Origin: DASQPA01 sp963756455
GTDB lineage: Bacteria > Acidobacteriota > Thermoanaerobaculia > Multivoradales > UBA5704
Direction: 5' to 3'
Assembly (NCBI GenBank): GCA_963756455.1
Contig: CAVWNC010000004.1
Span: 1,798,001 to 1,862,000 of the forward strand
Length of the DNA: 64,000 nt
Part shown: piece after piece, positions 46,018-54,071 of the stretch
How the letters are laid out: every line of letters starts with the position of its first letter
Position numbering within the stretch: the first letter of the stretch is position 1
Notes under the pieces: generated by a model
Seen by the model: the letters and a program-made list of their open reading frames with translations, nothing else
Database searches by the model: none
Told to the model about the DNA's origin: nothing
Program-made: the position numbers and the translations under genes

Positions 46018-47167
46018 GGATCGCTTCTTTCCTTTCGTAGAGATGGCGCGGCTGCCGCCCCGCCGTGACCGCCAGAAGCTCGGCGACGATGCTCACCGCC
46101 ACCTGGCGCGGTCCATCGGCGCCGAGGTCGAGCCCCACCGGGCCGTAAACTCGCCCGGCGCGGAGGGCGCCGGTCTCACCGATGTCCTTGAGGATGCCCT
46201 CGGTGCGCTCGCGCGGCCCGAGCACCCCGACATAGGGGACGCCCGCCGCGAGGAGGAGCCGCACCCACTCGCGGTCGATGGCGAGCGAGTGGGTCTTGAC
46301 GACGGCGAGCGACCGCTCGGCCGGGGGCAGGCTCGCCATCGCCTCCGGAGTCCCCGGGCGCGCCAGGACGAGCCGCGAGGCCTGCGGGAAATGCTCGGGA
46401 ACGAGGAGAGCCGGCCGGTGATCGAAGACAGTGACCCGGAAGCCCGAATCCGCGGCGTAGGCGACGAGCGGCCGGGCGTCCTCCCCGGCGCCGCAGACGA
46501 CCAGGTGCGGCGGCGGCGGCAGCACCTCGACGAACACCCGACGGCCGCCGATCCGATGGACTCCCGAGCTCCCGCTCGACAGGAGGACGCGGGCCTCCGC
46601 GGCGGCGAGCCGGTCGAGCTCCGGCGAGCCCAGGGAGCCGCGCACGGCTCCCCCCGGTTCGAGGAGGAGCGTCGCGCCCATGTCCCCGGAACCGTCCCCG
46701 GCGGTACCGGCGGCACTGGCGATACTGGCGATACTGGCACCACTGGTGTCGACGAGGGTGGCGATGGCGACCGGCGCGTCGCCCTTCAGAAGCTCCCGCA
46801 GGCGCTCGGCGAGAGCCGCGAGCGGACCCGCCGTCGCCGGCTGGACGAAGACGTCCACCATGCCGTTGCAGCCGAGCCCCAGCCCCCACACCGCGTCGTC
46901 GTCCCCGCCGGTGCTGTAGTGGCGCAGAGACGGGGAGCCCGAAGCGAGGACGCCCGAGAGCGCCACGTCGCGCACGTCGGCCTCCAGGCAGCCGCCGCTG
47001 ACGCTCCCCAGGGTGCTGCCGGTCTCTTCGATGAGGAATTTGGCTCCCGGCCGGCGGTAGGCGGAGCCGGAGATGCTGACGACGGTGGCGAGCGCTGCCC
47101 GTCTCCCGGTCGCCGTCAGCTCGGCGAGTCTCCCCAGGATCTCCGCGGTCTCTTTCCAATGGTTCAT
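45998..47167 (-). CDS. XdhC/CoxI-family protein
   Basis: The 389-aa protein has the two conserved parts of XdhC: an N-terminal block (RRAALATVVSISGSAYRRPGAKFLI, GSVSGGCLEADVRDVAL) and a C-terminal Rossmann block (PHLVVCGAGEDARPLVAYA, VVKTHSLAIDREWV, YVGVLGPRERTEGIL). Such proteins bind the molybdenum cofactor and help its sulfuration and insertion. It is the first gene of the cox operon as read here, and the promoter should lie in 47168-47275. A 9-bp tandem repeat (46683-46757) encodes an Ala/Gly/Ser/Thr insert between the halves. Confidence 0.88.
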   Translation of the reverse strand: MNHWKETAEILGRLAELTATGRRAALATVVSISGSAYRRPGAKFLIEETGSTLGSVSGGCLEADVRDVALSGVLASGSPSLRHYSTGGDDDAVWGLGLGCNGMVDVFVQPATAGPLAALAERLRELLKGDAPVAIATLVDTSGASIASIASAAGTAGDGSGDMGATLLLEPGGAVRGSLGSPELDRLAAAEARVLLSSGSSGVHRIGGRRVFVEVLPPPPHLVVCGAGEDARPLVAYAADSGFRVTVFDHRPALLVPEHFPQASRLVLARPGTPEAMASLPPAERSLAVVKTHSLAIDREWVRLLLAAGVPYVGVLGPRERTEGILKDIGETGALRAGRVYGPVGLDLGADGPRQVAVSIVAELLAVTAGRQPRHLYERKEAIHAGPVL

Positions 47168-47275
47168 GCCACCCGTCCCGCCCTAAAGATACCTCCAGGG
47201 GGACGGGGATACAACCGAAGGGCCGGGGGGCCGGCGATTTCGCTTCCCAAGCTTTGGTGACAGACTGAAGGCCCT

Positions 47276-48847
47276 ATGCCGAGGTTCTTCAATACCGCGG
47301 GACCCTGCGATCCGCACGATCACTACATGCTGCCGCCCGACCGGCGGCTGCCCGAACTGCGCCGTCTGATCGACCAGAAGCTCTATTTCGTCGTCCACGC
47401 GCCGCGGCAGACCGGCAAGACCACCTACTTTCGCTCTTTGGCCCAGGCGCTCACCGCGGAGGGGCGCTACGCCGCCCTCCTCACCTCCTGCGAGGTAGGC
47501 CAGGCCGCGGGGGGTGACGTCGAGCGCGGGATCGAGACGGTGCTCGGCGCCCTTCGCATCGCCGCGGAGAACCACCTTCCCGCGGAGATCCGGCCGCCGG
47601 AGCCCGATCCCGCCACGGCCGGCGGGTTTCGCCTGCTCGATCTCCTCACCCGCTGGTCCCGGCGGTGCCCGCGGCCCGTGGTGCTCTTCCTCGACGAGAT
47701 CGACGCCCTCTTCGACAACCTTCTGGTCTCGGTCCTCCACCAGCTCCGCACCGGCTACGCCGACCGGCCCGGCCAGTTCCCCCAGTGCGTGGCCCTGGTC
47801 GGCCTGCGCGACGTGCGCGATTACAGAAGACAGATCCGTCCCGAGGTCCAGAGCCTCGGCACCTCCTCGCCGTTCAACATCAAGGTCGAATCGCTCACCC
47901 TCCCCAACTTCACGGCGGCCGAGGTCGCGGAGCTCTACGGCCAGCACACCGAGGACACCGGACAGCTTTTCACCCCCGAGGCCTCTGCGCTCGCCTTCGA
48001 GCTCACCCGCGGCCAGCCCTGGCTGGTCAACGCCCTCGCCCGGCAGGCGGTCGAGACGCTGGTCCCGGACCGCTCCCTCCCCATCGATGCCGGCGTGATC
48101 GAGGCGGCGAAGGAGGCGCTCATCCTGCGTCGGGATACTCACCTCGACTCGCTCATCGAGCGCCTGCGCGAGCCGCGGGTGCGGCGGGTGATCGAGCCGA
48201 TCGTCGCCGGCGAGACGCTGCCGCCGAATCTCCTCGACGACGACGTCCGCTTCTCCCTCGACCTCGGCCTGGTGGTGGCGACGCCGCAGGGCCTCACCAT
48301 TGCCAATCCGATCTACCGCGAGGTCATCCCGCGCGCCCTGACCTCCCTCCTCGAACAGACGCTCGCCCTGCCGCGCCCCTCCCCCGCCTATCTCGCTCCG
48401 GACGGACGGCTGCGCTTCGACCTCCTCTTAGGCGACTTTGCCGCCTTCTGGTGCGAGAACGCCGAGCCCTACCTCGCCCAGGCTCCCTACAGCGAGGCGG
48501 CGGCGCAGCTCGTCTTCATGGCGTTCCTCCAGAAAGTGGTCAATGGCGGCGGCTTCATCGACCGCGAGTACGCCGTGGGAAGCGGCCGGATCGACCTCTG
48601 CATCCGCTGGCGTCATGTCGGTGGCACCGAGCGCTGGGCCGTCGAGCTCAAGGTCTGGCGCGACGGCCGCCCCGATCCCTTCCCCCAAGGATTGAAGCAG
48701 CTCGGCAGCTATCTCGAACGCCTGGGCTTAGACCGCGGAACGCTGATCATCTTCGACGCCAGGAAGGCGGCGGAGCCGCTGCCGGGACGGTGCACGACGG
48801 AAGAGGTGGCGTGGGAAGGGCGGACGGTCGCGGTCGTCCGGCTCTGA
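47276..48847 (+). CDS. AAA-like ATPase with PD-(D/E)XK-like C-terminal domain
   Basis: 523 aa. The N-terminal P-loop is HAPRQTGKTTYF (about residues 41-52), and the Walker B is VVLFLDEIDAL (near residue 138). The C terminus contains EYAVGSGRIDLCIRW and WAVELKVWRDG, a D...ExK arrangement typical of PD-(D/E)XK nuclease folds. The combination is common in AAA-ATPase-like proteins of uncertain role, some linked to mobile DNA. It is divergent from the cox operon and monocistronic. Confidence 0.75.
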   Translation: MPRFFNTAGPCDPHDHYMLPPDRRLPELRRLIDQKLYFVVHAPRQTGKTTYFRSLAQALTAEGRYAALLTSCEVGQAAGGDVERGIETVLGALRIAAENHLPAEIRPPEPDPATAGGFRLLDLLTRWSRRCPRPVVLFLDEIDALFDNLLVSVLHQLRTGYADRPGQFPQCVALVGLRDVRDYRRQIRPEVQSLGTSSPFNIKVESLTLPNFTAAEVAELYGQHTEDTGQLFTPEASALAFELTRGQPWLVNALARQAVETLVPDRSLPIDAGVIEAAKEALILRRDTHLDSLIERLREPRVRRVIEPIVAGETLPPNLLDDDVRFSLDLGLVVATPQGLTIANPIYREVIPRALTSLLEQTLALPRPSPAYLAPDGRLRFDLLLGDFAAFWCENAEPYLAQAPYSEAAAQLVFMAFLQKVVNGGGFIDREYAVGSGRIDLCIRWRHVGGTERWAVELKVWRDGRPDPFPQGLKQLGSYLERLGLDRGTLIIFDARKAAEPLPGRCTTEEVAWEGRTVAVVRL

Positions 48848-49540
48848 GAAGAGGCGCGCTTCGAAAGCAGTCCATCCGCCACCCAACGGGCGTAAGAGCG
48901 CCGCGGATAGAGGTTAGAGGAGCTGGATTAGAGGCTGTAGGGTCTCGATAGCCACCGATTGGCCGGTGACAGGCTCCTACCGAATACCGAATAGAACGTG
49001 TAGAACCCCGCACATTGTATTTGGGTCCAGACAGCCACCTGTAGACCTCCGGCAGGAGCTAATTCGGGCGCCATACGAGTGCTGAAAACCTCTATGGGGA
49101 GCTTTCGGCGGGCTCTTGGAAGCTTTCCCGGCGCAATCAGAGCTAAACGGCGCCGTATTGGAGGTTGTCTGGCGGCAAGGCGCTCGTGTTGGCGGCGAAA
49201 GGGAGCGGATGGAGAGCTTGTGGGTTTCAGCGGGGGGCCAAAGAGAGGCTATCGCGAGGCGGAATGAGCTTTTCGGCAAGCCCTGGTCAGGCTTCCGCAT
49301 CCTTCTTGAGTTGAGTCTTCATTGCCAGTGTCTGCCGCAAGAGCGGATTCCTCGGGCGGGAAGGAGTCCGAGGCCGCCGGAGGCGTCTTCGGGGAAGGCT
49401 GGGGCATGGAGATACTATACCGGATACCGGCCGCGCGCCGGAGTCGCCAACCTGGCACCCCTCGCAACGTTGACGCCTGAATCCAGACTGAGCTAAACTG
49501 TGGCTACAAAGAGGTGGCCACTTCGGCCTCTGGAGGAGAG
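48848..49540. other. Gap without a convincing gene
   Basis: Nearly 700 bp of lower coding character lie between the ATPase gene and the phd/vapC pair. Small frames exist, for example minus strand 49407-49249 (MPQPSPKTPPAASD...), but none has a family match or a clear ribosome site. Short hairpins such as CACCG-attggc-CGGTG (48953-48968) are present. The region may contain decayed genes. The ribosome site of the antitoxin (GGAGGAGAG) ends it. Confidence 0.5.
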
Positions 49541-49813
49541 ATGGCGACCAGCACCATCGGCGTACGGGAGCTCAAGAATCACGCCTCTGAGATCGTGCAT
49601 GAGGTCAAGGAGAACGCGGCGGAGTACATCGTCACCCTGCGAGGAAAGCCGGTGGCCGTTCTGCGGCCGTTCCTGGAGGAGAGCGAAAGCTACCTGCGCC
49701 AGGCGCAACGGGACGAGGCGCTTCAGAAGCTCGATACTCTCGCCGAGGAGATCGCTCGATCCTGGCGCTCGCCGAAGACCGCTCGCGAGCTGCTCGAAGA
49801 TCAGCGCCGATAG
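49541..49813 (+). CDS. Phd/YefM-family antitoxin
   Basis: The 90-aa protein MATSTIGVRELKNHASEIVHEVKENAAEYIVTLRGKPVAVLRP is a clear Phd/YefM fold. The N-terminal half binds DNA as a dimer and the C-terminal helix region (EIARSWRSPKTARELL) masks the toxin. I chose the ATG behind GGAGGAGAG rather than an earlier one at 49514. It is followed 2 bp later by the PIN toxin gene. Confidence 0.9.
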   Translation: MATSTIGVRELKNHASEIVHEVKENAAEYIVTLRGKPVAVLRPFLEESESYLRQAQRDEALQKLDTLAEEIARSWRSPKTARELLEDQRR

Positions 49814-49815
49814 GC

Positions 49816-50220
49816 ATGCCGATCCTGGACGCCAGCGTCTGTGTGGCGCTCTTCCATGCGGAAGATCCCGGTCACCGGGCCAGTCGCCGCTGGCTGGCGG
49901 GGAGGCAGGGGGAGGCCGAGCCGATCGTTTCTCCCGTGATTCTTCTCGCCGAGGTGGCCGCCGCGCTCGGCCGAGGTCTTGGCAACGTGGATCTCGCTCA
50001 GCAGGCGGTTCGCCTGATGCGAGAGCGGCACTTCGTTGAGCTCTTCCCCGTTACCGAAGCCCTCGCGGCCAGCGCCGCGGAAATCGCAGCCGAGGAGAAG
50101 ATCCGAGGCTGCGACGCGATCTACGTCGCTTTGGCCCGACAGCTCCAAATGGAGCTCGTCACCCAGGATCGACAGCAGCTCGAACGGGGAGCCGCGGTCG
50201 TCGTGACTCGGACTCCCTGA
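49816..50220 (+). CDS. vapC: VapC-type PIN-domain toxin
   Basis: The 134-aa protein has the PIN acidic residues in MPILDASVCVALF, AEVAAALGRG, IRGCDAIYVALARQL and LVTQDRQQLERGA. It is a predicted RNase toxin. It is paired with the Phd-type antitoxin just upstream. The stop is followed at once by palindromic array 2 (from 50235), the same arrangement as at the first vapC. Confidence 0.9.
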   Translation: MPILDASVCVALFHAEDPGHRASRRWLAGRQGEAEPIVSPVILLAEVAAALGRGLGNVDLAQQAVRLMRERHFVELFPVTEALAASAAEIAAEEKIRGCDAIYVALARQLQMELVTQDRQQLERGAAVVVTRTP

Positions 50221-50234
50221 GGAGCTGCCCCAGG

Positions 50235-50590
50235 CCGCAGAAGATTTTCCCAGGACACGGAAAACTTCCCCGGGGCCGCGGAAAGTTTCCCCAGAGCCGC
50301 GGGAAGCTTTCCGGGGCTGCGGAAAGCTTTCCCCAGGCCGCGGATCGTTTTCCCGGCAGCGGGGAAAGTTTCCCCGAGCCGCGCGCGGACCTTCCCCAAC
50401 CCTCGGCGAAGCCCTCTCTACACCTGGCGAAGATTTCCCAGGCCTCGGTGAAGCCTTCCCAGCACCGGGTGAAGCTTTCCCAGCCCTCGGCGAAACTTTC
50501 CCGGGGCCGAGCGAAGCTTTCCCGGGGCTCGGCAAGACTTTCCAGTGCCTGGCGAAGCTGTTCCTACACATGGCGAGATTTTTTATACAC
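50235..50590. repeat. Tandem array of about 21-bp palindromic units (array 2)
   Basis: About 17 diverged units follow the vapC stop. The consensus is near CGCGGAAAGCTTTCCCCAGGC, with unit starts near 50256, 50277, 50298, 50319, 50339, 50359 and 50380. From 50401 the units are of the CTCGGCGAAGCTTTCCCGGG type. Each contains GGAAAGCTTTCC or a near version, so single units can form small hairpins. There are no unique spacers. Divergence between units is much higher than in array 1. Confidence 0.85.
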
Positions 50591-50833
50591 AACGAGACGC
50601 TGCCCAGGCTCCGGCCGAGCTTCCCGGAGGCTCGGCGAGCGCTCCCAGGGGGCCCGTCCCCAGCAGAATTGGCGAGGGAGCCTCCAAGGCGGGCCGTCGA
50701 TTGAGGCGGCGGCATCCGGGAGAACGCCCCCCGCAGGTGGGGGCGTGCAGGCCATGAACGCCACCTACGCGCAGCCTTAAGTTAATGCCTATAGGCCATG
50801 CCCTCAGTGCATTGTCTGTCTTTGAAGTGAACC

Positions 50834-51727
50834 CTACGTTTCAAAATAGTCGTTATCCAACTTCTTGACTTCGTAGACGACATCGGTACTTACCGCAAGA
50901 TTGTGCTCGATCATCAACTCGGCCAACTCGTTGCCGTCGATGAGCACAATTCTCTTTTCGATTTGCTTGACGTAGGAGTGGGCCTCGCCCGAGAATGACG
51001 AGGTCGTGATAAGAACACCCTTTCGAGCGCGTACACCCTCAAGACTACCCGCGAACGCCTGAACGACAGGCCTCCCGACGACACTGTCCCAGCGCTTTGC
51101 CTGTATGTAGATTGCGTCAAGACCAAGGCGATCTTCCTTGATCACTCCGTCGAGGCCACCGTCGCCACTCTTGCCGAGGACTTCACCGGCATCCTGCCGC
51201 GACCCGCCATATCCCATGCTGAGAAGGAGGTCGAGCACCAAGCGCTCAAAAAGGTCCGGCGGAGCGGCTTTGATTCGCTCAAGGAGCTCGGCGGCAAGAC
51301 TCTGACGGAGTTGGAGAGATACTCTCTCAAGCGTATCTTCCGGGCTTTCGACAGTTGCGGTTTCTGGAACAGGTTTGCTCTCGTCCGCCGGTGTGTGGAA
51401 CGCTACAAACTCAGGAAAACGATAAAGGTACTTAACGTCGATTGTCGGTGGGTTCTCCGCGATGACGTCTCGGCCGCGTGGAGTGATTCGAGCGGTCCCC
51501 CTGGAGGGCGCTTCGAGGAGACCTGCCTTCTTGAGGTATGTCCGAGCCCAACCAATCCTGTTTTGGTAGGTCGACTGGCCGCTACTCAACATCTGTGCAC
51601 GGTCCTCTGAAGAGAGGCCGAGGTCGTCTGCAAGCTGCTGTGCGAGGCCGCTGAGCGCATGGGTTTCGCCATCAGTCAGTCGCCGCAGTAACGGGAACAA
51701 CCATGCGTTGAAAGGGGGCACACTCAT
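50834..51727 (-). CDS. mrr: Mrr-like type IV restriction endonuclease
   Basis: 297 aa. The N-terminal Mrr_N winged-helix part is SVPPFNAWLFPLLRRLTDGETHALSGLAQQLADDLGLS, continuing to ITPRGRDVI. The C-terminal Mrr catalytic domain has the PD-(D/E)XK-type motif GKSGDGGLDGVIKEDRLGLDAIYIQAKRW (Asp and QAK). Mrr proteins cut modified foreign DNA. I chose ATG 51727 (MSVPPFN), the family-typical start; an in-frame ATG 45 bp upstream is possible. The catalytic residues are intact. Confidence 0.88.
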   Translation of the reverse strand: MSVPPFNAWLFPLLRRLTDGETHALSGLAQQLADDLGLSSEDRAQMLSSGQSTYQNRIGWARTYLKKAGLLEAPSRGTARITPRGRDVIAENPPTIDVKYLYRFPEFVAFHTPADESKPVPETATVESPEDTLERVSLQLRQSLAAELLERIKAAPPDLFERLVLDLLLSMGYGGSRQDAGEVLGKSGDGGLDGVIKEDRLGLDAIYIQAKRWDSVVGRPVVQAFAGSLEGVRARKGVLITTSSFSGEAHSYVKQIEKRIVLIDGNELAELMIEHNLAVSTDVVYEVKKLDNDYFET

Positions 51728-51939
51728 CTGGGAGAGATCCTCATAAGAGAGCCTAGCGTAAGCGCCTAACACTTGGGAGATAGGTACGTGCCTGGTCCCA
51801 AAATTCCTTCGCGGTGATTCCGGCGCTGAGTATTATAGCCGGAGGCACTCTTCCGAGAGGAGGCTTCTAGCCGCCGCCCCGAACGCCAGGAGCATGGGAG
51901 AAGGAAAACTATTATTTCACCCACCTCCCGCCCCACTTC

Positions 51940-52045
51940 TGCTATACTCCCGCCCATCGGAGGAACCGTTCCTCCCAACCCAAAAGCGGGGCCGACAGAG
52001 CTGGAACCTCTGCCGACCCCTAACCACGCCGGAGGTATCAACTCC
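51940..52045 (+). ncRNA. Conserved structured leader RNA of the 175-aa family, copy B
   Basis: TGCTATACT (about 51940-51948) is followed by hairpin 1: GGAGGAA-ccg-TTCCTCC. Then hairpin 2: GGGG-CCGAC-AGAG-7-nt loop-CTCT-GCCGA-CCCC, then CTAAC. Compared with copy A, stem 1 has shifted base pairs that keep pairing, and the C-G pair at the base of the inner stem 2 has become A-T. The spacing to the start codon is similar. Confidence 0.65.
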
Positions 52046-52573
52046 ATGCGCAGCCGTACCGATAGTACCAGCCTGCCCACCCGTCCCCTCCCCACCATCT
52101 TCTCCCCCGCCTTTCTCGAACGGCTTCGCGAGCGCGACGAGGTATTGACCGCTTCTGAAGCCGAGTATGCCGGGCCTTGGAAACAGGAACCGGCGGCCGG
52201 CCACCCGGGGGCCGTCGCGGTGCTCCGCCAGTGGGAGGATCTCGACCGGGGCGCCGCTCCGGAGGGGCTCTTCTGGCACGAGGAGCGGGCACGGCTCTTC
52301 GCGATCCTCCTCCCCGCCCTCGAACGGGAGCCGCTGTTCCACCTGGGAAACGATGAAGAGCGCGAGGGATTCCCTCTCACCGCGATCTACGGCGAGCAGG
52401 GGCCGCAGGTCGCCGGATGGCTCAAGCGGTGCGAGCCGCAGCTGGCCGAGGGGCTCCATCTCCTCGAATGCCTCGTCCGCTCGCCCGCCGCCTTGGCCGA
52501 GATCCTCGACACCGCCGGCCCCGGGGCGGTCGAGCAGATCGGCGAGATCCTCGCGGTGAGGTGGGGGCGGTAG
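52046..52573 (+). CDS. Unrecognised 175-aa protein, paralogue B
   Basis: It has the same length and layout as the protein at 15318. The conserved blocks are IFSPAFLERLRERDEVLTASEAEYAGPWK, HPGAVAVLRQWEDLD, YGEQGPQVAGWLKRCEP and EGLHLLECLVRSPAALAEIL. It is presumably cytoplasmic. Conservation of both protein and 5' leader between loci 37 kb apart argues that both are real genes under a shared control. It is preceded by mrr on the opposite strand. Function is unknown. Confidence 0.75.
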   Translation: MRSRTDSTSLPTRPLPTIFSPAFLERLRERDEVLTASEAEYAGPWKQEPAAGHPGAVAVLRQWEDLDRGAAPEGLFWHEERARLFAILLPALEREPLFHLGNDEEREGFPLTAIYGEQGPQVAGWLKRCEPQLAEGLHLLECLVRSPAALAEILDTAGPGAVEQIGEILAVRWGR

Positions 52574-52769
52574 AGGAGGCTGGCGTGGCGCCTCTGCCGG
52601 CAAGGTGGGGCGCCACGGCAAGCTTCACGGCGAGGCTTCGAGCTCAAGCTGACAAGTTCGTCTCCCTGGGAGCGCTGGATAGAACCGGACGATTGTGGCC
52701 GTCCGGCACTGGGGAAAGGATAGACCTCCTGGTAGCCGTAGATACGACCGGCGGTCGGACCGCCCCGCC

Positions 52770-54071
52770 CTACGGAAACCGCCCGCTCGCGACCAGCAGA
52801 TCGAGCCGCGCCTGGCGCGCCGCGTCTTCGGCGGTGGCGACGGCGGTTTCGGCGTCTCTCAGGCGGCGCTCGGCGTCTAAGGCATCGAGGCTGGTGGAGG
52901 CTCCGGCCTTGTAGCTCAGGTTCGAGATGTCCAGGGCGTCCTTCGCCTGGCGGGCGGCGTTTCGGGCGCTCGCGAGCTGCTGGTCGGCGAGCTCGATCGC
53001 GGCGTTGGCGGTGCGGACGTCCGAACGGGCCTGGATCTCGGTCCCCGCGCGGTTCGCCGCCGCCTCGTCGACGAGCGCCTGGCGCTCCAGGCGGCGCCCG
53101 CGGCGGAGGCCGGCGTCGTAGATCGGCACGTTGAGCTCAAGGAGCGCCTGCCAGCTGTTCGCCGGCTGGATGAGCGTCGCGGGGCTCTGCAGCAGCTCCT
53201 GGACGACGAGATCGACGGTCGGCGTGTAGTCGCGCCAGCTGTCCTTCAGCACCTGCAGGGCGGCGCGCTCGCGGCCGAGCTGCAGCCGGATGTCGGCTCG
53301 CGCTTCGAGCGCCGGCTCCGGGCTCGCCGGCAGGCCCTCGAAGACCGGGACGTCCGCCGCGTCGACGGCGCCGTCGGCCGCGAGGAGCACCCCCAGGGCT
53401 TCCTGCGCGCGGCGCAGGTCGAGCGCCGACTGAAACACCCGCACCTCGTCGTCCGACGCCTCCTGCGCCGCCTGCACCTCTTCGAGCCGGCTGGCGACGC
53501 CGCCCTCCTGGCGCTGGTGGGCGACGCCCAGGTGGGCCTTGGCGGTATCCTCCGCCCGCTGGTTCGCCTCCAGCACCCGGTGGCGGGCGATGACCATGAG
53601 GAAGGCGTTCGCCGTGGAAGTCGCCACCCGGCGCTTGACGTCGGCGGCGGAGAGCTCGGCGACCTCCTTGTCGTTTTTCGAATGCGCCCAGGCCGCCCAG
53701 GCGACCAGGTCGAAGAGCGGCACCGTCAAGGTCCCGTTCGCCGTCGTCACCCCCTGGGGCGTGAAGATCTGCGAGCCGAACCGGCGGGCGCTGTCGAGCC
53801 GCGTGTAGGCGCCGGCCCCGGTCAAATTGGGCAGCGTGCCCGAGCGCGCCTGCACCACCAGGGCCTCGGCGCGGAGCACCTCGGCCACCGCCTCCTGGAC
53901 GGTCGGATTGCGGGCGAGGGCGCGGTCGACCGCCGCCTTGAACGTGATCTTCTCGACGACCGGCGGGCTGGCCGCGGGCGCTTGGGTAGCCGCGGGCGCT
54001 TGGGCCACCGCGGCCGCGAACCCGGGGAGACTCGCGAGAAGAACGAGGAGGAGAGAGCGCCCCCTACGCAT
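52770..54071 (-). CDS. TolC-like outer-membrane efflux protein
   Basis: 433 aa. It has a signal peptide (cleavage near AVAQA) and two OEP repeats rich in coiled-coil helices (EAVAEVLRAEALVVQARSGTLPNL, later DVRTANAAIELADQQLASARNAARQAKDALD). Three copies would form the trimeric outer-membrane duct of the pump. It overlaps the RND gene by 8 bp and is the last gene of the three-gene operon. Confidence 0.92.
   Translation of the reverse strand: MRRGRSLLLVLLASLPGFAAAVAQAPAATQAPAASPPVVEKITFKAAVDRALARNPTVQEAVAEVLRAEALVVQARSGTLPNLTGAGAYTRLDSARRFGSQIFTPQGVTTANGTLTVPLFDLVAWAAWAHSKNDKEVAELSAADVKRRVATSTANAFLMVIARHRVLEANQRAEDTAKAHLGVAHQRQEGGVASRLEEVQAAQEASDDEVRVFQSALDLRRAQEALGVLLAADGAVDAADVPVFEGLPASPEPALEARADIRLQLGRERAALQVLKDSWRDYTPTVDLVVQELLQSPATLIQPANSWQALLELNVPIYDAGLRRGRRLERQALVDEAAANRAGTEIQARSDVRTANAAIELADQQLASARNAARQAKDALDISNLSYKAGASTSLDALDAERRLRDAETAVATAEDAARQARLDLLVASGRFP

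Noticed and set aside
49801..50715. Minus-strand protein with seven-residue repeats opposite vapC and array 2
   Set aside because: It is an open frame created by the 21-bp GC-rich repeat and by antisense of vapC. It has no ribosome site, and the unit lengths vary, which would break a real repeat protein.
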